Shown here: piece after piece, positions 1 through 7,839 of the stretch | Position numbering within the stretch: position 1 is the first letter of the stretch | How the letters are laid out: each line of letters begins with the position of its first letter | NCBI GenBank assembly: GCA_947500545.1 | Contig: CANMSO010000007.1 | Coordinates: 186,001-250,000, forward strand | Source of the DNA: an uncultured Aquimarina sp. | GTDB lineage: Bacteria; Bacteroidota; Bacteroidia; Flavobacteriales; Flavobacteriaceae | Length of the DNA: 64,000 nt | Direction: 5' to 3' | Translations under genes and position numbers: made by a program | Notes under the pieces: generated by a model | What the model was told of the DNA's origin: nothing | The model's database searches: none | Seen by the model: the letters and a program-made list of their open reading frames with translations, nothing else

Positions 1-758
1 TGAAGTGCAACTTGTGTAAAATCTTCATCAGCAAGATCAGCTTCAAAGTTGTATTCACTAAATTTTAGTAATGTTTCTTTATTACTTTGGTGATTAACCA
101 TATTGAAAGTCAATGCTCTCCAGTACTTTTCTTTATATAGTTTGTAATCACTGTAGGTAAGTGTTTTTAAAAGAGAATTTTTACGATCATAAAACTCAAC
201 TTTTTCAATACGATATCCTTTATCTTTATTATAGGTTACAATACGTCTAGTATATCCTGATTTTGGATCAACAGGATCTTGTTCAACAATCAAAAGATTT
301 CCTTTTTCTTCCAGAAATTTATAAGAATATTTCTCAACTTCTTGCGAAGAAAGATCTTCATATGCAAACTCACTACCAACGAATGGACCGGACTTATTAT
401 TAGATGATATTCTTTTTACTCTTTTGATTGAAGGTAAGAACAACCATTGATCATCTGATCCAACTTTATGAGTAAAAGTTAGGGTTGAGGTTCCTTTTAC
501 ATCTTTTGGGCTATTAAAAACAATCATGGATTTATCCCCGTCTTCTGTTTGTTCTAGTGTTCTGGTCACTAGTAAACGTTCACTTGTTTGACCATTTTTG
601 TTTTTTAAGGTCATTTTCAGATTTACAATAGAGCTGTTAAACCCTTGGTCTGCTTTGTCTGCCGCTACGGCAATTTGTAATCCGCGTTCTTCCGCACTTT
701 GTGCAGATACTATTGAAATGCTTAGGAATGCTATTCCTGCCAAAATTATTGTCTTCAT
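1..758 (-). CDS. LolA-like outer-membrane lipoprotein-sorting protein, partial (C-terminus beyond window)
   Basis: Translating the minus strand from an ATG at 758 gives an open frame with no stop down to base 1, so the 3' end lies outside the window. The N-terminus (MKTIILAGIAFLSISIVSAQ) is a typical signal peptide. It is followed by a beta-rich domain with SPKDVKGTSTLTF, WLFLPSIKRVKRI and PFVGSEFAYEDL, which resembles the LolA-like proteins encoded beside RND/MMPL exporters. It starts 27 bp after the exporter stop codon, so the two are almost surely cotranscribed. By family it should be a periplasmic partner that carries a hydrophobic or lipid cargo; the actual cargo is unknown. Confidence 0.8.
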   Translation of the reverse strand, partial: MKTIILAGIAFLSISIVSAQSAEERGLQIAVAADKADQGFNSSIVNLKMTLKNKNGQTSERLLVTRTLEQTEDGDKSMIVFNSPKDVKGTSTLTFTHKVGSDDQWLFLPSIKRVKRISSNNKSGPFVGSEFAYEDLSSQEVEKYSYKFLEEKGNLLIVEQDPVDPKSGYTRRIVTYNKDKGYRIEKVEFYDRKNSLLKTLTYSDYKLYKEKYWRALTFNMVNHQSNKETLLKFSEYNFEADLADEDFTQVAL

Positions 759-785
759 AATGATACTTATTATTGTTTTGAATTA

Positions 786-3167
786 TTATTTATCAAGTTG
801 TACTTGTGGTTTTAAATTTTTTATAGGCTTTGTTGCTTCACTCTTTTTACTAACAAGGATAAGTAACGATGGTAGCAGAATGAAATCAATGATTAATGCA
901 GAAAGGATAATGATAACGGTTATCCTTGCCATGTAACTATTTAAGGCAAATGATGAGGTAGAAAGGACCGCAAACCCTGCTAGTAGTACAATTGTTGTGG
1001 TTACTAATGCTTTACCGACCGTTTCAAAGGCATAAACAACTGCTTGTCTGGAATCATAACCTAACTCACGACGTGCTCTAAGGAACTTACTCATAAAATG
1101 CACCGTATCGTCTACAATAATTCCTAGTGTCATCCCAAAAACAATCACCATTCCGGTATTGATCTGTGCCTTGTACATTGCCCAAAAACCGAAACCTACC
1201 AAAACAGGAGTTACATTAGGAATAATACTAAGTAATCCTAGTTTAAAGTTTCTTAAAGCAAACATTAACACTAACGAAATCAATAATAGTGCTATTATGT
1301 TTCCTTTAAACATACTGTCTGCCTGGCGAAACCCAAGTGTAGAGAACATCAAAGTGGGACTTACACCAATGGCGTGCATAGATTCTGGTGTGTTTTTCTC
1401 TAACCAGTTTTCGGCTCTTTTAGAAAAAGCAATCATCTCTGCACTTGAAATATTTTCAATTGTAACGGTAACACGAGTTTCTGATTTGTCTACATTAATT
1501 TGATTGTTTAAGTCTAAACCAAATGGCAGTGACAATTCATATAACAGTAAGTATTGAGCCGCTTCTTCGCGATTATCCGGGGTTCGATAATAGCTTTCAT
1601 TATCACCATGCATGGATCGATTAACTCTACGAGCAACCTCACTAAAAGCATTTACGTGAACCACTTCGGGTTGTTTGTTTAACCAATTTTCAAAGGCATT
1701 TAGTTTCTGAAGGTATTCGGGATTATTTATACCTCCACTTTCTCCACTTCCAACAGAAAATTCAACGTTATAAATTCCTGTAAGATTTTCACTGATATAA
1801 TCAGTATCACTTCTAAATTGTACGGTTTCATCAAAGTAATTGATAAACTCATCATTGAACTGATTTTTTGTAGCTAGATAGGTAAGTCCGCCAATAACAA
1901 CTAATGAAATTAGAGTTAGTCTTACAGGTTGTTTAGCTACAAAATGGCCAAGATTAGTATATGAACTAGTTTTTTCTACAGTAGCTTCTTTTTTAGCTTT
2001 TACTTTGATAGGTAAAATAGCCATAAGCGCAGGCAAAGCGGTAGTAGAATATAAGAAAGCCATTGTCATCCCAAAAGCTGTAATATTACCTAAATCCCAA
2101 AACGGGGGAACATCTCCAAAGTTCATGGTCAAAAACCCGATTACTGTTGTCAAGCTGGTAATAAATACTGGCATAAAGTTGAGACGCATGGATTCTGCTA
2201 ATGCATCTTTTTTGGTGTACCCATCCTTTCGCATTTTTTGTAACATGGTGATAAGAATATGAATACTATCGGCCACCGCTAGTGTTAAGATCATGGTTGG
2301 AAATACTGACGAAGGAGGAGTAAGTTTTATCCCCATGATTCCCACAAATCCAATAGCACTCATAATAGAAAATAGCACTACTACGAGAGTGGCTATCGTA
2401 CTAAAAAAGCTTCTAGTAAGAATTAAAGTTGTAATAATTACGATGACTAACATAATCATGGTAAGCATTAAATCTCTCATAGAGGATTCAAAGAAAGCCG
2501 TGTTTAAAGGAACCAAACCAGATGAATGTACTTGAAAATTAGGATGTTTTTCCTTAAAATCTGAAATAGCTCCACGAACAAAGGCTGTCACCTCGGGTAT
2601 TTCTTTAGCACTGTCTTCTCCAGGGAGGCGAACAGTAACATTGATAGCCGTCACGCTCCCTTTTTCGTTTAATAAACGATTTACCAAAAGCGGTTCTTTT
2701 AAGGCTTTTTCTCTAATACTCTTAATCTCTACATCCGTTTTAGATGCGGATTCATAGGATAAATCATCAACATACAAATCATCTCCTTGTGCACTGGTAT
2801 GTTGGAAATTGGTTATAGCATCAACCCTAGAGGAATATGGTGTATTCCAGGCGTCTGCGGTTAATTCTTCTATAGCGATTAAGTTTTCTTTTGTGAAAAC
2901 ATCTCCGTTAGAAGGGGAGAGTACGATTACAATGTTGTCATCTTTTGTGTATTTTTCTTGAAGCGCATCAAAAGCTTCCAATTCTGGATTGGATTCACTG
3001 AAAAACACATGATAATCTCCATCAAACTCCATATTACCTTGTGAGCCAAGCCCCATAGCAATAATCAAAGTTGTAATTAATACGGGCCACTTGAACTTGA
3101 TTGTAAATTCTGCCCATTTTTTTGCAAACGCATTGGTAGCGTTACTGGCTTTTTTAAGTGCATTCAT
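786..3167 (-). CDS. RND/MMPL family exporter (HAE3-like)
   Basis: 793 residues with RND topology. An N-terminal membrane segment lies near residues 27-45 and a large periplasmic loop follows to about 230. There is a membrane bundle at about 235-390, a second periplasmic loop at about 425-610, and a second bundle at about 635-780. The membrane bundles contain the family-typical LTLAVADSIHILI and FGMTLGIIVDDTVHFMSKF, with the charged residues expected for proton coupling. Such proteins export lipids or other hydrophobic molecules. It sits between a TetR regulator upstream and a LolA-like gene downstream, all on the minus strand. Three TetR-type operators lie in the 264 bp before it, the nearest only 15 bp from the start codon, which suggests direct repression. 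Confidence 0.9.
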   Translation of the reverse strand: MNALKKASNATNAFAKKWAEFTIKFKWPVLITTLIIAMGLGSQGNMEFDGDYHVFFSESNPELEAFDALQEKYTKDDNIVIVLSPSNGDVFTKENLIAIEELTADAWNTPYSSRVDAITNFQHTSAQGDDLYVDDLSYESASKTDVEIKSIREKALKEPLLVNRLLNEKGSVTAINVTVRLPGEDSAKEIPEVTAFVRGAISDFKEKHPNFQVHSSGLVPLNTAFFESSMRDLMLTMIMLVIVIITTLILTRSFFSTIATLVVVLFSIMSAIGFVGIMGIKLTPPSSVFPTMILTLAVADSIHILITMLQKMRKDGYTKKDALAESMRLNFMPVFITSLTTVIGFLTMNFGDVPPFWDLGNITAFGMTMAFLYSTTALPALMAILPIKVKAKKEATVEKTSSYTNLGHFVAKQPVRLTLISLVVIGGLTYLATKNQFNDEFINYFDETVQFRSDTDYISENLTGIYNVEFSVGSGESGGINNPEYLQKLNAFENWLNKQPEVVHVNAFSEVARRVNRSMHGDNESYYRTPDNREEAAQYLLLYELSLPFGLDLNNQINVDKSETRVTVTIENISSAEMIAFSKRAENWLEKNTPESMHAIGVSPTLMFSTLGFRQADSMFKGNIIALLLISLVLMFALRNFKLGLLSIIPNVTPVLVGFGFWAMYKAQINTGMVIVFGMTLGIIVDDTVHFMSKFLRARRELGYDSRQAVVYAFETVGKALVTTTIVLLAGFAVLSTSSFALNSYMARITVIIILSALIIDFILLPSLLILVSKKSEATKPIKNLKPQVQLDK

Positions 3168-3181
3168 ATTATTTTAATTAG

Positions 3182-3197
3182 TTGACCAGTCGACTAT
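3182..3197 (-). promoter_or_regulatory. TetR-type operator copy 1 (exporter proximal)
   Basis: TTGACCAGTCGACTAT, within 30 bp of the exporter start codon. It is one of four near-identical 16-mers that surround the tetR gene in this window. The core TGACCAGTCGACTA matches the imperfect palindromes bound by AcrR-type TetR regulators. Confidence 0.7.
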
Positions 3198-3310
3198 ATG
3201 TTTTAACGAAAGCCTTCCTGATACAGGTTGTTGTGAGTTTTCTATTTAGACGATTTAATTCTGGATAATTGGACAGGTCATAAGAGAAATTGAACTAAAA
3301 TTATTAATAA

Positions 3311-3326
3311 TTGACCGGTCGATTAT
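3311..3326 (-). promoter_or_regulatory. TetR-type operator copy 2
   Basis: TTGACCGGTCGATTAT, 129 bp from copy 1 in the same orientation. It contains the perfect inner palindrome GACCGGTC. Confidence 0.7.
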
Positions 3327-3399
3327 TTGTTTATGTATTTTTATGTGATTACTGAATTATAGTTTATGTGTTATTCGAATATTATTTTAAAATAAATAA

Positions 3400-3415
3400 T
3401 TGACCAGTCATCTAT
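3400..3415 (-). promoter_or_regulatory. TetR-type operator copy 3
   Basis: TTGACCAGTCATCTAT, just beyond the tetR stop codon (3432) and therefore in the tetR-exporter intergenic region. Confidence 0.6.
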
Positions 3416-3431
3416 TAAATGCTTAAAAAAA

Positions 3432-4028
3432 TTATTTTAATAGAATCATTCTGACCATATTAGTGAAATTGTCGATAGGGTAGGCACTATCCATTTCTTT
3501 CATAGAGACCATTGCTCCTTTACCTGCATCTTCCATAAAAGCAACAAGATCCGAAGCTTCAATTTTAGAGTCCATCTCACCTAGATTTTGTGCCTCTTCT
3601 ATTACCTCTGTTATATATGTCTTTACCATTTCGGTTTTGGCATTGATTGCATTTCGAATTGCTTCATTATGCTCAGCCATCTCGTTAGCTAGGTTACAGC
3701 CCATACATCCCATTTTGCAATCAAATTCCTCTTTTAGAACCTTAGATCGAAATTCATAGAAGTCTATCACACGTTGTCTTGGTGACACCGATTTATTTTG
3801 TAAAATCTCTAATGCCGGTGGAAATTGCATATCAAAATACTTTTCAATAGACTTAACCGCAAAATCCTCTTTGCTTTCAAAATAAAAGTAGAAAGATCCC
3901 TTAGGGACACCAGCTTCTTTAACAATGTCATTAACGCTTGTAGCGTTATAACCCTTTGACCACAAGAGCATCATGCCCTTTTCGATAAGGGCGTCAGCTT
4001 TTATTTCATGTTTTAAGGTCTTTGACAT
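3432..4028 (-). CDS. TetR/AcrR family transcriptional regulator
   Basis: 198 residues. Residues 10-58 form a standard TetR HTH (ALIEKGMMLLWSKGYNATSV, then DIVKEAGVPKGSFYFYFESKE). The ligand-binding half carries an unusual cysteine cluster, CKMGCMGC, followed by NLANEMAEHNEAIR. It is the first gene of the minus-strand run regulator-exporter-LolA and has its own operator-like copy 30-45 bp upstream of its start, so it probably represses itself and the exporter. The inducer is unknown; the cysteines make an electrophile or redox signal possible, but that is inference. Confidence 0.92.
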   Translation of the reverse strand: MSKTLKHEIKADALIEKGMMLLWSKGYNATSVNDIVKEAGVPKGSFYFYFESKEDFAVKSIEKYFDMQFPPALEILQNKSVSPRQRVIDFYEFRSKVLKEEFDCKMGCMGCNLANEMAEHNEAIRNAINAKTEMVKTYITEVIEEAQNLGEMDSKIEASDLVAFMEDAGKGAMVSMKEMDSAYPIDNFTNMVRMILLK

Positions 4029-4055
4029 AGTCTGTAATAATTATGGAACAAAAAT

Positions 4056-4071
4056 ATGACCACTCGTCTAG
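4056..4071 (-). promoter_or_regulatory. TetR-type operator copy 4 (tetR promoter)
   Basis: ATGACCACTCGTCTAG, 28 bp upstream of the tetR start. It is the most divergent of the four copies but keeps the TGACCA-N-TCGTCTA frame. Its position fits autorepression. Confidence 0.6.
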
Positions 4072-4122
4072 TAAAACAAAATTTTAAATGTTAAAGTTTT
4101 GTTTATGCTATGTGAACTAATG

Positions 4123-4842
4123 TCAATTAAGGAAATTAAATATTTCTTCAAGCTGCCCATTCCAATTTTTAAAATCATGACCACCCTTCGTTTCGAGAGT
4201 TTTGATAGTATAGTTTTTAGAAGTATAAATAGCGTAAAGATCATTAAAGTAGCTTTCGGCATCATTAGTACCAGTAGAAAGAAAAATGTTTAGATCTTTA
4301 TTTTTTGAAAAGGTAATATCTCTTATCAATTCTTCTTTTTTTGGATAGGTAACAGGAGAAAGCAACCCAAAGTTCTTAAAAGCAGAAGATTTTGCAGAGA
4401 AGTAGGCTCCATTCAACCCGCCAAAGGAAATCCCTATCAATGATCGATCTTCGGGATTAAAAGTTTGACCAAATGACTTTTCTATAGTCGGGATCAGCTC
4501 TTCTTCAAAAAATGCTATATACTTTGGATTGTTGAAAAAGTAATTATTTCGATAATCATTACCTGTTTTTGGATCAATGGTACTTACAAAAACATAAAAT
4601 GCTTTTGGAATTTTGTCTTCCTTAGACAGTTTTTTAATTAGACTTAAACTTCCATTCTTTATAAATTTTTTACCATCTGTAACATATACAATAGGTTTAT
4701 TTTTATTACTAGAATCGGTGTCATAAGTGATGATAGTAATGTTTTTTGACAGTTGTTTGCTGGTGAATATAGTAGATTGCTCTTGTGCCAGAGAAGTAAA
4801 ACATATTAATAATGGGTACAATAGTTTGAAAAAGCATTTCAT
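4123..4842 (-). CDS. Secreted alpha/beta-hydrolase esterase (EstD/Fes-like fold)
   Basis: 239 residues from the ATG at 4842. A longer open frame reaches 4947 but would run through a hairpin and into the preceding gene, while the 4842 start gives a clean signal peptide (MKCFFKLLYPLLICFTSLAQ). The nucleophile elbow GISFGG is at about 137-142, and the probable catalytic His is in KGGHDFKNW near residue 222. KPIVYVTDG near the start and the overall length match putative esterases related to ferric-enterobactin or S-formylglutathione esterases. The substrate is unknown. It lies between tetR and a secreted SRPBCC gene and is separated from the latter by a strong stem-loop. Confidence 0.78.
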   Translation of the reverse strand: MKCFFKLLYPLLICFTSLAQEQSTIFTSKQLSKNITIITYDTDSSNKNKPIVYVTDGKKFIKNGSLSLIKKLSKEDKIPKAFYVFVSTIDPKTGNDYRNNYFFNNPKYIAFFEEELIPTIEKSFGQTFNPEDRSLIGISFGGLNGAYFSAKSSAFKNFGLLSPVTYPKKEELIRDITFSKNKDLNIFLSTGTNDAESYFNDLYAIYTSKNYTIKTLETKGGHDFKNWNGQLEEIFNFLN

Positions 4843-4862
4843 TGTAACATAATTTTGATTGA

Positions 4863-4893
4863 AGATGCTTGAAAATCTACTTTTCAAGCATCT
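4863..4893 (-). terminator. Stem-loop terminator after SRPBCC gene
   Basis: A perfect 13-bp inverted repeat (AGATGCTTGAAAA / TTTTCAAGCATCT) with a 5-nt loop sits 23 bp past the stop of the minus-strand SRPBCC gene and just before the esterase start. The T-rich tail is modest. Confidence 0.65.
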
Positions 4894-4915
4894 CTTAAAT
4901 ATACCAAGTAACATG

Positions 4916-5425
4916 TTACTTGGATGCTGCAACAGCAATATTGGCAATCATCTCACCCGCGGATTGGTTCAAAAACCCCAAAAACTGTTCTTCAGTCATC
5001 TGGGGGTTTTCCATAAACTGTTCATAGCTACTCGTCCAAACAATCATAGATTTTTTGTACCCCAGATCGATTACTTTGAAATTGTTGACCATTCCTTTTA
5101 CCGGAACACCTTCCAGCAGCGCATAGGTATACGTTCTACCTTGATCGTCAAATCCTACTATACTTTCTTTAAAATATCCTTTTCCGTCGGGAGTTGTGCA
5201 AACACGCTGTCCACCAATCCCATGATTCCCTGTCCATTTTACATTGGCAACAGCAGATGAATATTTGTCAATATCATCCATTTGTCTTAGTTTACCCCAT
5301 ACGTTATCGGCAGAAGTTTCTACAACTTTGGTCAACGTTACATTGGCATTTGCTTTTTGTGCATTGATTTGCGTAAAACCAAATATGGCCATAGCTGCAA
5401 AGCTTATTAATTTTAATAGTTTCAT
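4916..5425 (-). CDS. Secreted SRPBCC (START/Bet v1-like) protein
   Basis: 169 residues. A signal peptide (ending at about residue 22, FTQINAQ) is followed by a polyketide-cyclase-like SRPBCC domain: VVETSADNVWGKLRQMDDIDKY, then GIGGQRVCTTPDGKGYFKE and a C-terminal helix. These helix-grip proteins bind hydrophobic ligands. It is monocistronic: a terminator follows it, and an ECF-type promoter (5457-5485) nearly identical to those of the sigma gene at 7840 and the SRPBCC operon at 8830 precedes it. It is therefore predicted to belong to the same ECF regulon. The ligand is unknown. Confidence 0.82.
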   Translation of the reverse strand: MKLLKLISFAAMAIFGFTQINAQKANANVTLTKVVETSADNVWGKLRQMDDIDKYSSAVANVKWTGNHGIGGQRVCTTPDGKGYFKESIVGFDDQGRTYTYALLEGVPVKGMVNNFKVIDLGYKKSMIVWTSSYEQFMENPQMTEEQFLGFLNQSAGEMIANIAVAASK

Positions 5426-5456
5426 GATCTATGTTTTTAAAAGTTACTAATGTTAT

Positions 5457-5485
5457 TTAGATTCATGAAAAGACAAGTGTGACAA
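5457..5485 (-). promoter_or_regulatory. Predicted ECF promoter P1 (SRPBCC gene)
   Basis: On the minus strand TTGTCACA (5478-5485) and ATCTAA (5457-5462) are separated by 15 bp. The same two hexamer-type boxes, with 16-bp spacers, recur upstream of the ECF sigma gene and the 8830 operon. The start codon lies 32 bp past the -10-like box. Confidence 0.65.
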
Positions 5486-5552
5486 CCTAAACTAAATTTT
5501 TTTTAAAAGTGTTCTTTTAGGAATATTTAATGATCGAGGGATTATCCGTTAG

Positions 5553-6413
5553 TCAATACTCTGTTCCCATATATACCAAACTATTTTTGATATTTTGTTT
5601 AGGCATTTCAGGAGAAATCATACAACAGGTAGAGCCTAAGTAAAATAGAGCGATTTCATCAAGCATAGAAACTGTAGCGCCTACTTTTATTTTTTTAGGC
5701 AGTTCAATAGTCCCTACTGCTGGACCTCCTACAATAGACAAATGCCATGTTCTATTGTTATTATCTTTGATGTCAATATTAATTCGCTCATTCCTAAAGG
5801 CAGGAATTGAAGGATTATTTTTATAAAACCATGGCCGTAAAATAACCAAGTCTCCTTTAACATATTGAATTCTGGTAACAGTACCATCAATTGGAGCGTG
5901 AATTCTGTGATAATTCTTATTATGCAGGAATATGTTGGTAAATACAGAATCCTTGTTAATAGCATGTTCATCTAAACCAAAGATTTGATGCACAGATCTT
6001 ATATCTCCTTTTACATTTGTTTTCCAGATCTTATGCACATGATCAATATCACACAGCAAACCTTCACAAGGCCAAACATGGTCAGACTTTACTTCAGGAA
6101 GTTCTTTAAACTTTCGTATAAAAAAATCTTGAAAATTATGATATTCGGTTTTACCAAATGGGGGAGTAAATTGATCAAGATAATTCTTTTTTTCGTAGTG
6201 AAGTTTGCAATATGGTTTAATTAAATGACGGGAAATTCTGAGATTAAAAATTTTAGCATATACTTTAGAGATCAGGCGTTGAAATTGACTTGGTAAACTA
6301 CCCCATATCTTTAAAGAAAAGAATTCATATAATGAGGCGTACTTAATTTTTGGGGGATCTGAAACATCAATTTTGTAATCAAATTGAGAAGAAATTTGAA
6401 TCTGGTCAGACAT
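5553..6413 (-). CDS. Phosphatidylserine decarboxylase-like protein
   Basis: 286 residues from the ATG at 6413; an upstream extension to 6515 lacks homologous features and is probably untranslated. Family motifs are visible: NKNYHRIHAPIDGTV, corresponding to the catalytic His region of PSD, and FYLGST near residue 257. LGST is the autocleavage site that yields the pyruvoyl group. The motif that usually reads P-x-D-G, carrying the catalytic Asp, here reads PCEG, so Asp is replaced by Glu. It may be a PSD for phosphatidylethanolamine synthesis or a PSD-like paralogue acting on another substrate. Its neighbours do not help assign the function. Confidence 0.75.
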   Translation of the reverse strand: MSDQIQISSQFDYKIDVSDPPKIKYASLYEFFSLKIWGSLPSQFQRLISKVYAKIFNLRISRHLIKPYCKLHYEKKNYLDQFTPPFGKTEYHNFQDFFIRKFKELPEVKSDHVWPCEGLLCDIDHVHKIWKTNVKGDIRSVHQIFGLDEHAINKDSVFTNIFLHNKNYHRIHAPIDGTVTRIQYVKGDLVILRPWFYKNNPSIPAFRNERINIDIKDNNNRTWHLSIVGGPAVGTIELPKKIKVGATVSMLDEIALFYLGSTCCMISPEMPKQNIKNSLVYMGTEY

Positions 6414-6644
6414 GATTTTTTGATTAATGAATGAAACAAATTTCAATGTATGGACTTTTATATAGTATGTCAATAGGGTATTACCCAAATTCTTCTTAAA
6501 TATACTAGGATACATTAAAGTAGTTAACTATTTAAATACCAGCATATTAAATGTATTTTTGTTTAAAAATGACACAAAATCGATAAAAAAGATTAAGAAA
6601 AATTTAGGTAATATTAAAAGTGATCAAGGCACATTATTTTAAGT

Positions 6645-6700
6645 CTGAGCGCATCGAAAACGAATATTTATTACGCTAAACTTCGATACAATCAGGGTGA
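6645..6700. repeat. Degenerate REP-like inverted pair
   Basis: CTGAGCGCATCGAAAAC (6645-6661) and CTTCGATACAATCAGGGTGA (6681-6700) are two opposed, decayed versions of the motif CTTCGACAAGCTCAGTG that is commonly repeated between genes in Flavobacteriia. They lie in the 210-bp spacer between the PSD-like gene and the lipoprotein gene. I see nothing else there. Confidence 0.35.
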
Positions 6701-6725
6701 GATTTATGATAAGTTTTGAATCTAT

Positions 6726-7598
6726 TTATATTTTAAAACCCTCTGGTTTAAATCCATTATTAAATTTTACATCAGTAGAAATTTCAGATAAAGAAGGTTC
6801 CTCTGGAAATTGACCTTTGTCATCAGGGATATATGCGTATCGATGTGTAGGAACTTGTATACCATCGATTTCGGTATATTTTACTTTCATTAATAACACA
6901 GTTTCATTAATTCCCCATGCAGGTAGAGAGAAATAGAACTGATCTATAAGTTTTGTATCAGGATTTACATATAAAATATAAGCATCATTGGCTTCTTTAC
7001 CTGTCTTTTGAGGATCGTAAGTAACGGTAACTTTATCATAAGTTTTTCCATCCAGAGTTTCTTGCCCTAAATATTCATAAGTAGTTCCCGGGTCACCAAT
7101 TTTAAAATTCATCATAAACCAATAATAGTTAACCTGACGAAGGAAATCTGCTGTTCCAAGCATCTTTTCATCGGCTACTTCTTTGCCATCCATACTTACC
7201 GAAGCTTTGCCTTTTGTATAGTTCTGGATAATGGATTGATCGCCTTCTGGTAATACATTTACCTGATGAGTTGTATACTTAGCCCAGGAGTATTCTCCAT
7301 CAAAAATATAGCGTTCTATAGATACGTCTTTTTTACCATCTGCTTGTTCATAGGTATAAGTGTATTCAACATCTTTAAGGTTCCAAAGGGTGTTCCATCC
7401 ACCAGAAGCTTGGGCTATGGCTTTTATAATTGTCTTAGGTTGATTAACATCGTAGGTAATTTCTTTTTCTTTGGGAGGTATTGTCTCTTCTGTTTTTTTG
7501 GTTTCAGTGGCAGTATCGCTTTCTTTTTTCTGATTGCAGCATATCAATACTAAACATAAACTTAACATTGTAGCTTTAATGATTTGTGAAGTTTTCAT
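6726..7598 (-). CDS. DUF6503-like lipoprotein
   Basis: 290 residues. The signal peptide ends with LCLVLICCNQKKESD, so Cys21 or Cys22 is lipidated, and a charged E/K-rich linker follows. The mature part has KTIIKAIAQASGGWNTLWNLKDVEYTY and beta-strand-rich segments such as DGEYSWAKY, YEYLGQETLDGKTYDKVTV and GIQVPTHRYAYI. These resemble the outer-membrane LolA/DUF6503-type family of Bacteroidota lipoproteins of unknown function. It is divergent from the ECF sigma gene across 241 bp, and I found no ECF-type promoter box facing it. Confidence 0.72.
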   Translation of the reverse strand: MKTSQIIKATMLSLCLVLICCNQKKESDTATETKKTEETIPPKEKEITYDVNQPKTIIKAIAQASGGWNTLWNLKDVEYTYTYEQADGKKDVSIERYIFDGEYSWAKYTTHQVNVLPEGDQSIIQNYTKGKASVSMDGKEVADEKMLGTADFLRQVNYYWFMMNFKIGDPGTTYEYLGQETLDGKTYDKVTVTYDPQKTGKEANDAYILYVNPDTKLIDQFYFSLPAWGINETVLLMKVKYTEIDGIQVPTHRYAYIPDDKGQFPEEPSLSEISTDVKFNNGFKPEGFKI

Positions 7599-7793
7599 GA
7601 TGATAGTGTTTAAGAGGTTATAAAGTTTTACTATTCTTCTTTTGCAAAAAGAAGATGTAAAAACGTTATTAAAGGTACCAAAATGTATGCAAGAAATAAA
7701 GTACTTAGCATAGAATAATCTTTGATAAAATCCGTTTCAGAATTCCATAAGCCCTTTGACAATGTAATATTACTTAAATATGTATCTTTAATG

Positions 7794-7823
7794 TTGTCAC
7801 ACATTCAAAAGTATTACATCTAA
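7794..7823 (+). promoter_or_regulatory. Predicted ECF promoter P2 (autoregulation)
   Basis: TTGTCACA (7794-7801), a 16-bp spacer and ATCTAA (7818-7823). The sigma gene starts 17 nt downstream, which implies a very short leader. It matches P1 and P3 and suggests the sigma factor transcribes its own gene. Confidence 0.65.
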
Positions 7824-7839
7824 GTCTTAAACATATATT

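Noticed and set aside
598..936. Plus-strand open frame of 112 codons over the LolA-like/RND junction
   Set aside because: It is antisense to two well-supported minus-strand genes and has no family-like features.
4068..4265. Minus-strand small frame overlapping the esterase 3' end and the tetR leader
   Set aside because: Different frame inside the esterase gene, no independent support.
4843..4947. N-terminal extension of the esterase to 4947
   Set aside because: It would cross the 13-bp hairpin and the end of the SRPBCC gene and would bury the signal peptide.
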